Below the pieces are notes generated by a model. That model was not told the origin of the DNA. It saw only the letters and a list, made by a program, of their open reading frames with translations, and searched no databases. A DNA stretch of 64,000 nt. Origin: Burkholderiales bacterium. GTDB lineage: Bacteria; Pseudomonadota; Gammaproteobacteria; Burkholderiales; Burkholderiaceae_C. Positions 1 to 7,377 of the stretch are shown in pieces (within the stretch, counting starts at the first letter, position 1; each line of letters opens with the position of its first letter). Both the position numbers and the translations under genes were made by a program. The stretch covers positions 62,001 to 126,000 of the forward strand of contig JAGWLR010000001.1 in assembly GCA_028864885.1 (NCBI GenBank). The letters are read 5' to 3'.

Positions 1-2
1 AT

Positions 3-527
3 CAAGTGCTGGTGGGGCGTGCCTTGCGTTTGCTGGAGGTGCGCCGCGATGAACGTGTCATAGACTGGTTCTGTGGTCTGGGCAACTTCACTCTGCCTTT
101 GGCCACCCGTGCGCGTGAGGTGCTGGGCATTGAGGGCAGCGAACAACTGGTCGCACGTTCTCGTGAGAACGTGGTTGCCAATGGCATCCAGACCCCGACC
201 AGCTTTGTAGCGCGCAACCTCTTTGAAATGACGCCGCAAGAGTTGGCCAGTTACGGCCATGCTGACAAGTGGCTGGTGGATCCCCCGCGCGAAGGGGCGT
301 TTGCCTTGGCCAAAGCGATGGCCGATCTGCATCAGGATCCGAGTCTGGTTCCGGATTGGGTGCCTCCCAAGCGGATCGTTTATGTCAGCTGCAACCCCGC
401 CACGCTGGCCCGAGACGCCGGCTTGCTGGTGCATCAGGCTGGCTATCGCTGTGTTGCGGCAGGGGCGGTCAACATGTTCCCTCACACGGCTCACGTCGAA
501 AGCATGGCCGTGTTCGAGAGGGCCTGA
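3..527 (+). CDS. rlmD: 23S rRNA (uracil-C5)-methyltransferase RlmD, C-terminal part
   Basis: The reading frame is open through the left edge, so only the C-terminal ~174 residues are present. They form the SAM-dependent methyltransferase domain of the RumA/RlmD family, which methylates U1939 of 23S rRNA. Visible motifs are the SAM-binding [12 protein letters not shown], the DPPREG motif, the catalytic cysteine in [13 protein letters not shown] and the general-base glutamate in HVESMAVFE. The N-terminal TRAM and iron-sulphur region lies outside the window. The gene converges on the downstream methyltransferase gene with only 7 bases between stop codons. RlmD rather than the tmRNA/tRNA enzyme TrmA is inferred from motif similarity. 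Confidence 0.9.
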   Translation, partial: QVLVGRALRLLEVRRDERVIDWFCGLGNFTLPLATRAREVLGIEGSEQLVARSRENVVANGIQTPTSFVARNLFEMTPQELASYGHADKWLVDPPREGAFALAKAMADLHQDPSLVPDWVPPKRIVYVSCNPATLARDAGLLVHQAGYRCVAAGAVNMFPHTAHVESMAVFERA

Positions 528-534
528 GCTTGTG

Positions 535-1602
535 TCAGTTTCGTGCCCGTCGCTCGATGCGCACCGTCTGAGGCTGGGGCTGCATCGGGATGGGGTGGGT
601 CTGCTGACCTAAAGCACGAGCACGGAGTTGACCGCAGCCTCCATCGACATCTTGACCAGCTGAATGTCGAAGCTTGGTCAGAATGCCCCTTTGGTGCAAT
701 TGCCGAGCCAAGGCCGCTGCATGCTCCCAGTCAGGGCGGCGGTACGCGGTCCCCTCCACCGAGTTGAAGGGAATCAAGTTCATGAGGGCGTACTTGCCTG
801 TGAGCAAGCGCACGATGCCATCGATCTCATTCTGGGTGTCGTTGATGCCCTCCAGCAGCGTCCACTGATATTGGATCGGATACCCGGTGGTGCGCGCGTA
901 TTGCTCGCCCAGTTCGACCAAATCATCCGGGGTGATCCGCGGGGCTTTGGGCAGCAGCGAGGCACGCAGATCGGCCCGAGTGGTGTGCAGTGACAAGGCC
1001 AAAGCCGGTTTGACTGGGCCTTGCGGTAGCCGCTCGAACACCCGTGGATCGCCCACGGTCGAAAACACCAGGCTCTTGTGACCGATGCCGCCCGTGGTGC
1101 CCAGCAACTCGATCGCTTCCATCACGTTATCAAGGTTATGGGCCGGTTCGCCCATGCCCATGAACACCACCTTCTTGACCGGGCGGCGTGTGCGAGCCAG
1201 CGCCACTTGCGCCACGATTTCGGCACTGCTGACCTGCCTGAGCAGGCCATCTTTGCCTGTCATGCAAAACACACATCCGACGGCACACCCCACCTGGGTT
1301 GAGATGCACAGACCGTCACGAGGCAGCAAAACGCTTTCGACCATTTGTCCGTCAGCCAAACGCACCAACAGTCGCTCCGAGCCATCTTCTCCGGGGTGCG
1401 CTGACTGAAGGGTTGCCAAGGCGGTCAGTTCGCTTCGAAGCTGGGGGATCCAGTCACGGACCTCTTGCGGCAGGAAGTCTTCCGGCCGTCGTTTGCCGCC
1501 TTCAAAGGGCAAGGCTTGCGACCATTGCCTGAGAACACGTTGTTCATGGCAGGCCTTTGCGCCTCGTTTTTGAAGGCCATCTCGAATGTCTTGAATACGC
1601 AT
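535..1602 (-). CDS. RlmN/Cfr-family radical SAM RNA methyltransferase
   Basis: A 355-residue radical SAM enzyme. The CxxxCxxC cluster-binding motif (CAVGCVFC, about residues 106-113) and the methyl-carrying cysteine near the C terminus (DVDGGCGQL, about residue 323) are both present, as in enzymes that methylate adenine C2 or C8 of RNA. GMGEPAHNLDNV is another family signature. I start at the ATG giving MRIQDIRD; a TTG six codons upstream is the alternative. The sequence after the cluster (MTGKDGL) differs from the STAQQGFNRN-type sequence of classical RlmN. The enzyme could therefore be a second family member whose substrate is not fixed. It lies 22 bases downstream of the AraC gene on the same strand. 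Confidence 0.85.
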   Translation of the reverse strand: MRIQDIRDGLQKRGAKACHEQRVLRQWSQALPFEGGKRRPEDFLPQEVRDWIPQLRSELTALATLQSAHPGEDGSERLLVRLADGQMVESVLLPRDGLCISTQVGCAVGCVFCMTGKDGLLRQVSSAEIVAQVALARTRRPVKKVVFMGMGEPAHNLDNVMEAIELLGTTGGIGHKSLVFSTVGDPRVFERLPQGPVKPALALSLHTTRADLRASLLPKAPRITPDDLVELGEQYARTTGYPIQYQWTLLEGINDTQNEIDGIVRLLTGKYALMNLIPFNSVEGTAYRRPDWEHAAALARQLHQRGILTKLRHSAGQDVDGGCGQLRARALGQQTHPIPMQPQPQTVRIERRARN

Positions 1603-1624
1603 GGGGGCGAGTGTAAGCAAGGGC

Positions 1625-2644
1625 TCAGCTCAGGGCAGGGGCTCGCAGGGCACTGGGCGGGTGCCCTGTCCAGCGTCGGAATGCGCGGGTGAAGTGGGCG
1701 GGGTCTTCAAAGCCAACCCGCTGCGCAATGTCGGCGATCGCCAAGCCTGGCTCGGCCAGCAAGGCCCGAGCGGCGCGCATCCGAACGGTGTCCTGAAGAG
1801 ACTTGAAGGTACACCCTTCGCGCTGAAGGTGGCGCTTCAGGGTTCGTTCTGAAACGTGTAAAGCCGCCGCCATCTGGGCAATGGTTCTGGGGGCATGGTG
1901 TGCCTCTTGTAGTCGGACCAGCACCTGTTCGCGCCAGCTCCCCGCGATGCCGAGACGAACCAGTTCGGCCTCGCATTGTTCTGAAGCTTCGCGCAATGCC
2001 TGAGCATTGGCAGAAGGCAGACGCAAGCTCAGGGCATCCATCCGAATGGCCACCCGATTGACGGGGCTTCCAAACGTACAACGTGGCATTCGATCTCGGT
2101 ATAGGGCGAAGTAGGGCGGTTCAGGCATGTCGAAGAAAACCTGAAGTTGGTCCGGGTGGATCGGTGCCAGCGTCCGCAACAGCGTGCAGATCTCGGTGCA
2201 TGCCGACGTGATGCCAAAGTGCTGCAGCCCAGGCAATTCGATCCGCTCGTACACATCAATGTCAAGCCAGGGGCTCTCGGCGTGAACCTCGACGTCGTAA
2301 TAGGGCATGCGGGCGTGCTGGTAGCGGACGCCGAACTCCAAGGCCTGTCCCAGCGTGGCGCAACTCATCAAGCCGATTCCCAGCGCACCGTGCTTCGTTG
2401 GATAGCCTCGTAGCCCGGTTTCCACGCCCAGGGTTGGGCCGAATGCCTTCTGCGACAGAAGCAGCAATGATTCGTAATCTTGGCAACGCAGCCGTCCCGT
2501 TTCCCGAGCGAGAGCCAGGCCCGGATGCGTTTGCATCCAATCCTGCTCGATGCCGTTGTCTTTCAAGACCGATTCAACAACTGACCAGTACGAAAGCGAG
2601 ACCAAGGGTTTGGCCGAATCTGAATGAACTGTCTCTGAATGCAT
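1625..2644 (-). CDS. AraC-family transcriptional regulator
   Basis: A 339-residue regulator. The N-terminal two thirds resemble the AraC-type ligand-binding domain seen in OruR/ArgR-like regulators (PF12625 type). The C terminus carries two helix-turn-helix motifs, TIAQMAAALHVSERTLKRHL and AIADIAQRVGFEDPAHFTRA, ending in the usual GHPPSALR. I start at the ATG giving MHSETVHS rather than a TTG five codons upstream. It is transcribed divergently from an amidase gene, with 97 bases between starts. Regulators of this kind often control a divergent neighbour, so the amidase is a plausible target. The ligand is unknown. Confidence 0.88.
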   Translation of the reverse strand: MHSETVHSDSAKPLVSLSYWSVVESVLKDNGIEQDWMQTHPGLALARETGRLRCQDYESLLLLSQKAFGPTLGVETGLRGYPTKHGALGIGLMSCATLGQALEFGVRYQHARMPYYDVEVHAESPWLDIDVYERIELPGLQHFGITSACTEICTLLRTLAPIHPDQLQVFFDMPEPPYFALYRDRMPRCTFGSPVNRVAIRMDALSLRLPSANAQALREASEQCEAELVRLGIAGSWREQVLVRLQEAHHAPRTIAQMAAALHVSERTLKRHLQREGCTFKSLQDTVRMRAARALLAEPGLAIADIAQRVGFEDPAHFTRAFRRWTGHPPSALRAPALS

Positions 2645-2741
2645 GGCCCGAAATGGCAATCAATCTGGCGCGATTGTCTCTCACTTCCTGTCATGCCGTT
2701 CAACACAATCCATGTTCTCTACCTCACAAACAGGATGTCGT

Positions 2742-4226
2742 GTGAAGTTCGACGAATATCGCCAAAGGGATGCAATGGGTCTGGCCGAGTTGGTCAGAAA
2801 AGGCGAGGTCACGGCCACTGAGTTGTTGCAGACGGCGCTGAGCCGGCTGGAAGCGGTCAATCCGCAAATCAATTCGGTCGTGATTCGCTTGGACGAACTG
2901 GCACGTCGTCGTGCGCAGCAGTCTCTGTCTGGGCCCTTTGCGGGGGTACCTTTTTTAACCAAGGATCTCTTTCAGGAAATGGAAGGGGCGCCCAACTACA
3001 ACGGGTGCCAGGCACTTAAGCGGGCGGGTCACGTGGCGCCAGCCCACGCTGAGATCACCCGACGCTGGTTGGATGCAGGTGTGGTGATTTTTGGGCGAAC
3101 CAATACGCCCGAGTTTGGAGCCAAAGGAGTCACCGAGCCTCACTTGTTTGGCCCCACCCGCAACCCCTGGGATATCCGGTTGACCCCGGGGGGCTCCTCT
3201 GGCGGCTCAGCGGCTGCCGTGGCGTCGGGTGTGGTGCCCATGGCGGGCGCCAATGATGGAGGGGGATCGATCCGGATCCCAGCGGCCTGCTGCGGCCTGT
3301 TCGGTTTGAAGCCTGGGCGTGGTCGCAACCCTTGGGGGCCGGATTTGAGCGAGTACATGCACGGCGGGGTGATGAACCATGTGCTGACCCGATCCGTACG
3401 GGACAGCGCAGCCATGCTGGATGCCACCCAAGGGCCAGAACTGGGGTCCCTGGCGTTGATCACGCCGCCTGAGCGGCCCTACCTGGAGGAGGTGACGCTC
3501 CCTCCAGGCAAACTGCGCATTGCTTTCAGCACGGCGTCGCCGATCCAGGCGCCTGTGCACTCGTCGGCGATCGAGGCGGTGCGCAAGACGGCCCAGTTGC
3601 TGTCCGATTTGGGGCACCACGTCGAAGAAGCTCAGCCAGAGTTGGATCAAGTGCAGGCGGCCAAGCACTTCATCACCATCTGGTTGGTCAATTGCGCCCT
3701 TTTTGTGCAAGAGGTCAAGCAACGCACAGGCTGTGGCTGGGAAGGTTTTGAACCCGATACCCGAGCCATGGCCGAGTTTGGTCTGGCCATGACCGGGTTG
3801 GAGTACCTGTCGGCCCACACTGGCGCGAAACAATGCAACATGACCATGGCGAAATTCTTCCAGAAGCACGACCTTTGGCTGACGCCGACTCTGGCTGCTC
3901 CACCCGGGCCCATTGGTAGCGCCGACATCCCGGCTTGGCAGCGCCAGGCCCTGCGCTTGGCGTCGACCCTCGGGCTGACCCGTGTCGCCATGCGTGCCGG
4001 GGTATTGGATCAATTGGCACACGACAACCTCGAGTGGTTGCCGTTTACCCAGTTGGCCAACATCACCGGGTTGCCGGCCATGTCGATGCCATTGTTCACC
4101 ACCGAAACCGGGCTGCCCAGCGGTGTTCACTTCACCGCGCCGATGGGGCGGGAGGGGCTGCTTTATCGCCTGGCTGGACAGCTGGAGCAGGCCCAACCCT
4201 GGGCAGGGCGCTTTCCCAAGATCTGA
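2742..4226 (+). CDS. Amidase signature-family hydrolase
   Basis: A 494-residue amidase. The Ser-cisSer-Lys triad is recognisable as Lys74 (PFLTKDL), Ser152 (GGSSGGS) and Ser176 (DGGGSIRIP). Flanking sequence resembles 6-aminohexanoate-cyclic-dimer hydrolases and other stand-alone amidases rather than GatA, and no gatB or gatC is nearby. I start at GTG 2742, which has an AGGA six bases upstream and gives [18 protein letters not shown], matching the family's N terminus. A longer in-frame ATG at 2643 would overlap the start of the divergent AraC gene. The substrate is unknown. A bidirectional terminator follows. Confidence 0.88.
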   Translation: MKFDEYRQRDAMGLAELVRKGEVTATELLQTALSRLEAVNPQINSVVIRLDELARRRAQQSLSGPFAGVPFLTKDLFQEMEGAPNYNGCQALKRAGHVAPAHAEITRRWLDAGVVIFGRTNTPEFGAKGVTEPHLFGPTRNPWDIRLTPGGSSGGSAAAVASGVVPMAGANDGGGSIRIPAACCGLFGLKPGRGRNPWGPDLSEYMHGGVMNHVLTRSVRDSAAMLDATQGPELGSLALITPPERPYLEEVTLPPGKLRIAFSTASPIQAPVHSSAIEAVRKTAQLLSDLGHHVEEAQPELDQVQAAKHFITIWLVNCALFVQEVKQRTGCGWEGFEPDTRAMAEFGLAMTGLEYLSAHTGAKQCNMTMAKFFQKHDLWLTPTLAAPPGPIGSADIPAWQRQALRLASTLGLTRVAMRAGVLDQLAHDNLEWLPFTQLANITGLPAMSMPLFTTETGLPSGVHFTAPMGREGLLYRLAGQLEQAQPWAGRFPKI

Positions 4227-4245
4227 GGTCAGTGATCGACCCATG

Positions 4246-4276
4246 AAAAAAGCCGAGGCGCAGGCCTCGGCTTTTG
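4246..4276. terminator. Bidirectional intrinsic terminator between amidase and PIN-PhoH genes
   Basis: A perfect 9-bp stem, AGCCGAGGC with GCCTCGGCT around the loop GCAG, is flanked by an A run on the left and TTTT on the right. It can serve both convergent genes. Confidence 0.88.
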
Positions 4277-4296
4277 CTTGATGAAAGCAGGTGGGT

Positions 4297-5991
4297 TCAG
4301 AGCACTTCGGATGCGAAATCCGCCAATCGTGAGCGCTCGCCCCGAGCCAGCGTCACATGACCACTGTGCGGCCAGCCCTTGAACTTGTCCACTGCGTAGG
4401 TCAAGCCTGAGCTGCCCTCGGTCAAGTAGGGCGTGTCGATCTGTGCCAGGTTCCCCATGCAGATGATCTTGGTGCCAGGGCCGGCACGGGTGATCAGGGT
4501 CTTCATCTGTTTGGGGGTGAGGTTCTGGGCCTCGTCAATGATCACGAACTTGTTGAGGAAAGTCCGACCCCGCATGAAGTTCATGCTCTTGATCTTGATC
4601 TTGCTGCGCACCAGCTCGTTGGTCGCGGCTCGCCCCCATTCACCCGCGCTGTTGTCGCTGCGGGCCAGCACCTCCAGGTTGTCATCGAAGGCGCCCATCC
4701 ATGGCGACATCTTCTCTTCTTCCGTGCCAGGCAGGAAGCCGATGTCCTCGCCTACCGGCACCGTCACACGGGTGACGATCACCTCGGTATAACGGCGGTC
4801 GTCCAGCACTTGACTGAGGGCGGCCGCCAGGGTCATCAAGGTTTTGCCGGTACCGGCCGAGCCCGTCAGGGTGACGAAATCGCATTCGGGGTCCATCAGC
4901 AGATTGAGCGCGAAGTTCTGTTCGCGGTTGCGTGCCGTGACGCCCCAGACCCCGTTCTTGGGCGTGGTGTAGTCCTTGACGGTTTTCAGCACGGCATGCT
5001 TGCCGGTGATTTCAGTGACTTTGCCGTACCAAGGGGTGGAGCCCGGGGCTTCCAGATAGACGAACTGGTTGACCATCAGGGCGGGCACCAACGGCCCAGA
5101 CACGCGATAGAAAGTCTGTCCGCCTTGCGTCCAACTTTCCATGCCTTTGGCGTGGCGTTCCCAAAAATCGGATGGCAAAGTGAGCACGCCGGTGTACAGC
5201 AGGTCACCATCTTCCAGGGTCTTGTCGTTGAAATAGTCTTCAGCGGGCAGACCCATCGCGCGCGCCTTGATGCGCATGTTGATGTCTTTGGACACCAGCA
5301 CGACTTCTCGGCTCGGGTGTTGCTCTCGCAAGGCCTGCACCACGCCCAGAATCTGGTTGTCGGCTTTGCCTTGTGGGAGCCCCATCGGCAACTGAACCGC
5401 CATCGCCGTGGTCTGAAAATAGAGCTTGCCGCCCGCTTCGACGTGGCCATTCTTGGAGAGTTGAATCCCGGCGACAGGATCCAGTTGGCGGTGCTGTCCC
5501 GCGTCGGTTGCGAGAGCATCCAGTTCTCGGCTCACCTGACGGGCGTTGCGTGCTACTTCCGTCATGCCCTTCTTGTGCCCATCGAGCTCTTCGAGGGTGA
5601 TCATGGGCAAGTAGATGTCGTGCTCCTCAAATCGGTAGAGCGACATCGGATCGTGCAGCAGCACATTGGTATCCAGAACGAACAGCTTGGCCGGGCCTGA
5701 ATCGGTGGGCTTGCGTTTGCGGCCGGAGGGGGCCGTGCTGACTTTGGCCTTGCCTTGTGCGGCGGCCGCAGGGGCGGTCATGGCAGCGTCCTTCTCGTTG
5801 ACGATGGGGGCGCTGCTCGCGGACTTGGGTTTGACCAGTTCGAGCATGGGAGGGGCAAGCACAGGCGCCGTCGGCTCGGGGGCCAATCGTTTGGTGCCTT
5901 TGCTCGTCTTCTTGACCGGTTTAGGCTGAGATGCGAAATCGTCAGCGGTCAGCATGTCAGCGCGTTTGGTGGGCGGCTTGGGCAGAGGCAT
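4297..5991 (-). CDS. PIN domain-PhoH family ATPase
   Basis: A 564-residue protein. After a ~95-residue Pro/Ala/Lys-rich linker comes a PIN-type nuclease domain (VLDTNVLLHDP with conserved acidic residues). The second half is a PhoH-type ATPase with Walker A GSAGTGKT and a Walker B-like VIIDEAQNLTPKQM, plus the MGNLAQIDTPY sensor region. The fusion resembles the YlaK/PhoH2 class, for which RNA unwinding coupled to cleavage has been reported. It follows bcp on the same strand, but two terminator-like hairpins lie between them, so it is probably transcribed separately. No strong Shine-Dalgarno site precedes the ATG; an in-frame Met at codon 13 is a possible later start. Confidence 0.88.
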   Translation of the reverse strand: MPLPKPPTKRADMLTADDFASQPKPVKKTSKGTKRLAPEPTAPVLAPPMLELVKPKSASSAPIVNEKDAAMTAPAAAAQGKAKVSTAPSGRKRKPTDSGPAKLFVLDTNVLLHDPMSLYRFEEHDIYLPMITLEELDGHKKGMTEVARNARQVSRELDALATDAGQHRQLDPVAGIQLSKNGHVEAGGKLYFQTTAMAVQLPMGLPQGKADNQILGVVQALREQHPSREVVLVSKDINMRIKARAMGLPAEDYFNDKTLEDGDLLYTGVLTLPSDFWERHAKGMESWTQGGQTFYRVSGPLVPALMVNQFVYLEAPGSTPWYGKVTEITGKHAVLKTVKDYTTPKNGVWGVTARNREQNFALNLLMDPECDFVTLTGSAGTGKTLMTLAAALSQVLDDRRYTEVIVTRVTVPVGEDIGFLPGTEEEKMSPWMGAFDDNLEVLARSDNSAGEWGRAATNELVRSKIKIKSMNFMRGRTFLNKFVIIDEAQNLTPKQMKTLITRAGPGTKIICMGNLAQIDTPYLTEGSSGLTYAVDKFKGWPHSGHVTLARGERSRLADFASEVL

Positions 5992-6020
5992 GGTGTGGTC
6001 CGTGGCTGGAGTGGCACAAA

Positions 6021-6128
6021 CAAAAAGGCCGCACAGAACTCTGTGCGGCCTGTACCTGAACGTCCTCGCAGACTTCGGCAGGTCGGGTTTCCTGGGTAGG
6101 ACTGAGTCGAGAAAAGCTCAGGTGCATG
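6021..6128 (-). ncRNA. Candidate small RNA between bcp and PIN-PhoH
   Basis: The 331-base gap between bcp and PIN-PhoH holds no convincing gene. On the minus strand a CATAAT -10-like hexamer near 6140-6135 is followed by about 108 bases ending in a strong intrinsic terminator. The body contains possible pairing between GTCCT and AGGAC arms. A 6-bp inverted repeat, GTGCAT..ATGCAC (6122-6143), covers the presumed start. No -35 element is clear. I do not recognise the RNA; signatures of 6S, SRP, tmRNA or RNase P RNA are absent. It could equally be an attenuated leader of the ATPase gene. Confidence 0.35.
6022..6051 (-). terminator. Minus-strand intrinsic terminator upstream of PIN-PhoH
   Basis: An 11-bp perfect stem (AGGCCGCACAG with CTGTGCGGCCT around AACT) is followed on the minus strand by five T residues. 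It lies about 30 bases before the PIN-PhoH start, so it would end a separate short transcript (see the candidate small RNA) or act as a leader attenuator. Confidence 0.8.
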
Positions 6129-6270
6129 AAATTGATTATGCACACTTCGTGCCCGCTGGGCAGAGCTGTGAGCGTGATGCAACACGCACCTTGGGGGAGT
6201 TCCTCGTGAGGATTTCCCTGGGCTGATTGGGGCGCAAATGACGTTATTGTGCTGAGTCGACACGAAAATC

Positions 6271-6296
6271 AAAGGCGCCTCATAGGGCGCCTTTTT
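6271..6296. terminator. Bidirectional intrinsic terminator downstream of bcp
   Basis: A 9-bp stem (AAAGGCGCC with GGCGCCTTT around TCATAG) has T5 on the plus strand. On the minus strand it is followed by GATTTT. It most likely ends the bcp transcript. Confidence 0.75.
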
Positions 6297-6321
6297 CATT
6301 TCAGCTGCGACTTGGCGTTCG

Positions 6322-6801
6322 TCAGGCGGCTTCCTGGTTCAGATTTTGAACAGCCTTGAGCACGTCATCGACGTGGCCAGCCACCTTGATGCCGCGCCAT
6401 TCTTCGCGCAGCACCCCATCGGGGCCGATCAGGAAGGTGCTGCGTTCAATGCCCTTGACCTTCTTGCCGTACATGATCTTGTTTTTGACCACGCCAAACA
6501 TGTGGCACAGCTTTTCTTCGGTGTCGGCAATGAGTTCGTAAGGCAATTCAAGGTTTTGCTTGAATTTGTCGTGCGAGGCCAGGTTGTCGCGCGAAACGCC
6601 GAACACCACGGCACCAGCCGCGACGAATTCGTCGTGCTTGTCACGGAACTGCATCGCTTCGGTGGTGCAGCCGGGGGTGTGATCCTTGGGATAGAAGTAC
6701 AACACCACGGTGCGACCAGCAAAAGCTTGAGGGGTGAATTTCACGCCGCCAGTGGCGATTGCTTCGAATTCGGGCAAAGATTTGTTGAGGGCGGGTGTCA
6801 T
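6322..6801 (-). CDS. bcp: Thiol peroxidase of the Bcp/PrxQ family
   Basis: A 159-residue peroxiredoxin that reduces peroxides in the cytoplasm. The peroxidatic cysteine is Cys45 in HTPGCTTEA, on the usual helix. The classical resolving cysteine five residues later (Cys50 in E. coli Bcp) is replaced by methionine here; Cys99 (EEKLCHMFG) is retained. The enzyme may therefore work by a one-cysteine mechanism or use another partner thiol. Length matches the family. The gene ends in a terminator and is preceded by a TATAAT -10 element and a short palindrome. Confidence 0.93.
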   Translation of the reverse strand: MTPALNKSLPEFEAIATGGVKFTPQAFAGRTVVLYFYPKDHTPGCTTEAMQFRDKHDEFVAAGAVVFGVSRDNLASHDKFKQNLELPYELIADTEEKLCHMFGVVKNKIMYGKKVKGIERSTFLIGPDGVLREEWRGIKVAGHVDDVLKAVQNLNQEAA

Positions 6802-6817
6802 GTTCTAGTGATCAGCC

Positions 6818-6840
6818 TGCAGGAATAGCCTGCAATTATA
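6818..6840 (-). promoter_or_regulatory. bcp promoter -10 element with a palindrome at the presumed start site
   Basis: On the minus strand a perfect TATAAT (6840-6835) lies 34 bases upstream of the bcp ATG. Immediately downstream is the palindrome TGCAGG-N5-CCTGCA (6834-6818), covering the expected transcription start. No good -35 element is visible, which would fit an activated promoter. The palindrome may be an operator or a hairpin in the leader. Confidence 0.45.
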
Positions 6841-6898
6841 AAGTGCTTAGAGGGTGCCCTGTCTGGCAGGCGTTACATGATGTGATTCATGGGATGCT

Positions 6899-7273
6899 TC
6901 AAGGTTCCAACAGCAGGGCTGCCATCACGCGTCGCCCCTCTGCAACCAGGATGTTGTAGGTGCGGCAGGCGGCTGCTGTATCCATCGTTTCGATGCCAAT
7001 GCGTGCAGCCATCAACGGCCGCAGCAGGCTAGGCGCAGGAAAGCGCAGGGTGGTGCCACTGCCGAAGATCACGACTTCAGGCTGCGCCTGTGCAATCTGC
7101 AAAAAATGCGCCTCTGTCAGATCGGCGAGCGACTGAACTGGCCAATCAATCATGTCACCCGACGGGGGCACCAAAATGGAGCGCGTATAGGTCTGGCCAT
7201 TGACCGAGACGGATTGGCGCGTGTAGGCGTGGATGACATTGACGCCTTCAGCGCGGTCGGCATGCAGTTTCAT
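6899..7273 (-). CDS. Mth938-like domain protein (DUF498)
   Basis: A 124-residue soluble protein of the Mth938/NDUFAF3-like family. It shows the family's ILVPPSG near the N terminus and the glycine-rich VIFGSGTTLRFP turn. Mitochondrial relatives assist complex I assembly, but the bacterial role is not established and I do not assign one. It is divergent from alaA with about 100 bases between starts. Confidence 0.8.
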   Translation of the reverse strand: MKLHADRAEGVNVIHAYTRQSVSVNGQTYTRSILVPPSGDMIDWPVQSLADLTEAHFLQIAQAQPEVVIFGSGTTLRFPAPSLLRPLMAARIGIETMDTAAACRTYNILVAEGRRVMAALLLEP

Positions 7274-7377
7274 GTGGTGAATGGATGGCTGTGGTTAAAT
7301 TGTAGCTTTCCCCAAATTTCCCTGTTTGCGTGGTCCGAATGCCTTTGTTCGCGCCGCCAGGGGCCCAGGAGATTGTT

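Noticed and set aside
2643-2741. Amidase start at the upstream ATG (33 extra residues)
   Set aside because: It overlaps the AraC start codon, lacks a family match, and the GTG at 2742 has a good Shine-Dalgarno site.
3207-4244. Long open frame antisense to the amidase gene
   Set aside because: Low-complexity Arg/Gln/Gly-rich translation with no family features; the amidase triad is complete on the other strand.
6021-6300. 6S RNA, SRP RNA, tmRNA or RNase P RNA in the bcp-phoH gap
   Set aside because: None of the hallmark sequences (GGAAGGAAGCAG-like SRP apex, tmRNA acceptor and tag, RNase P P4 core) is present, and I could not build a long 6S-like hairpin with a central bubble.
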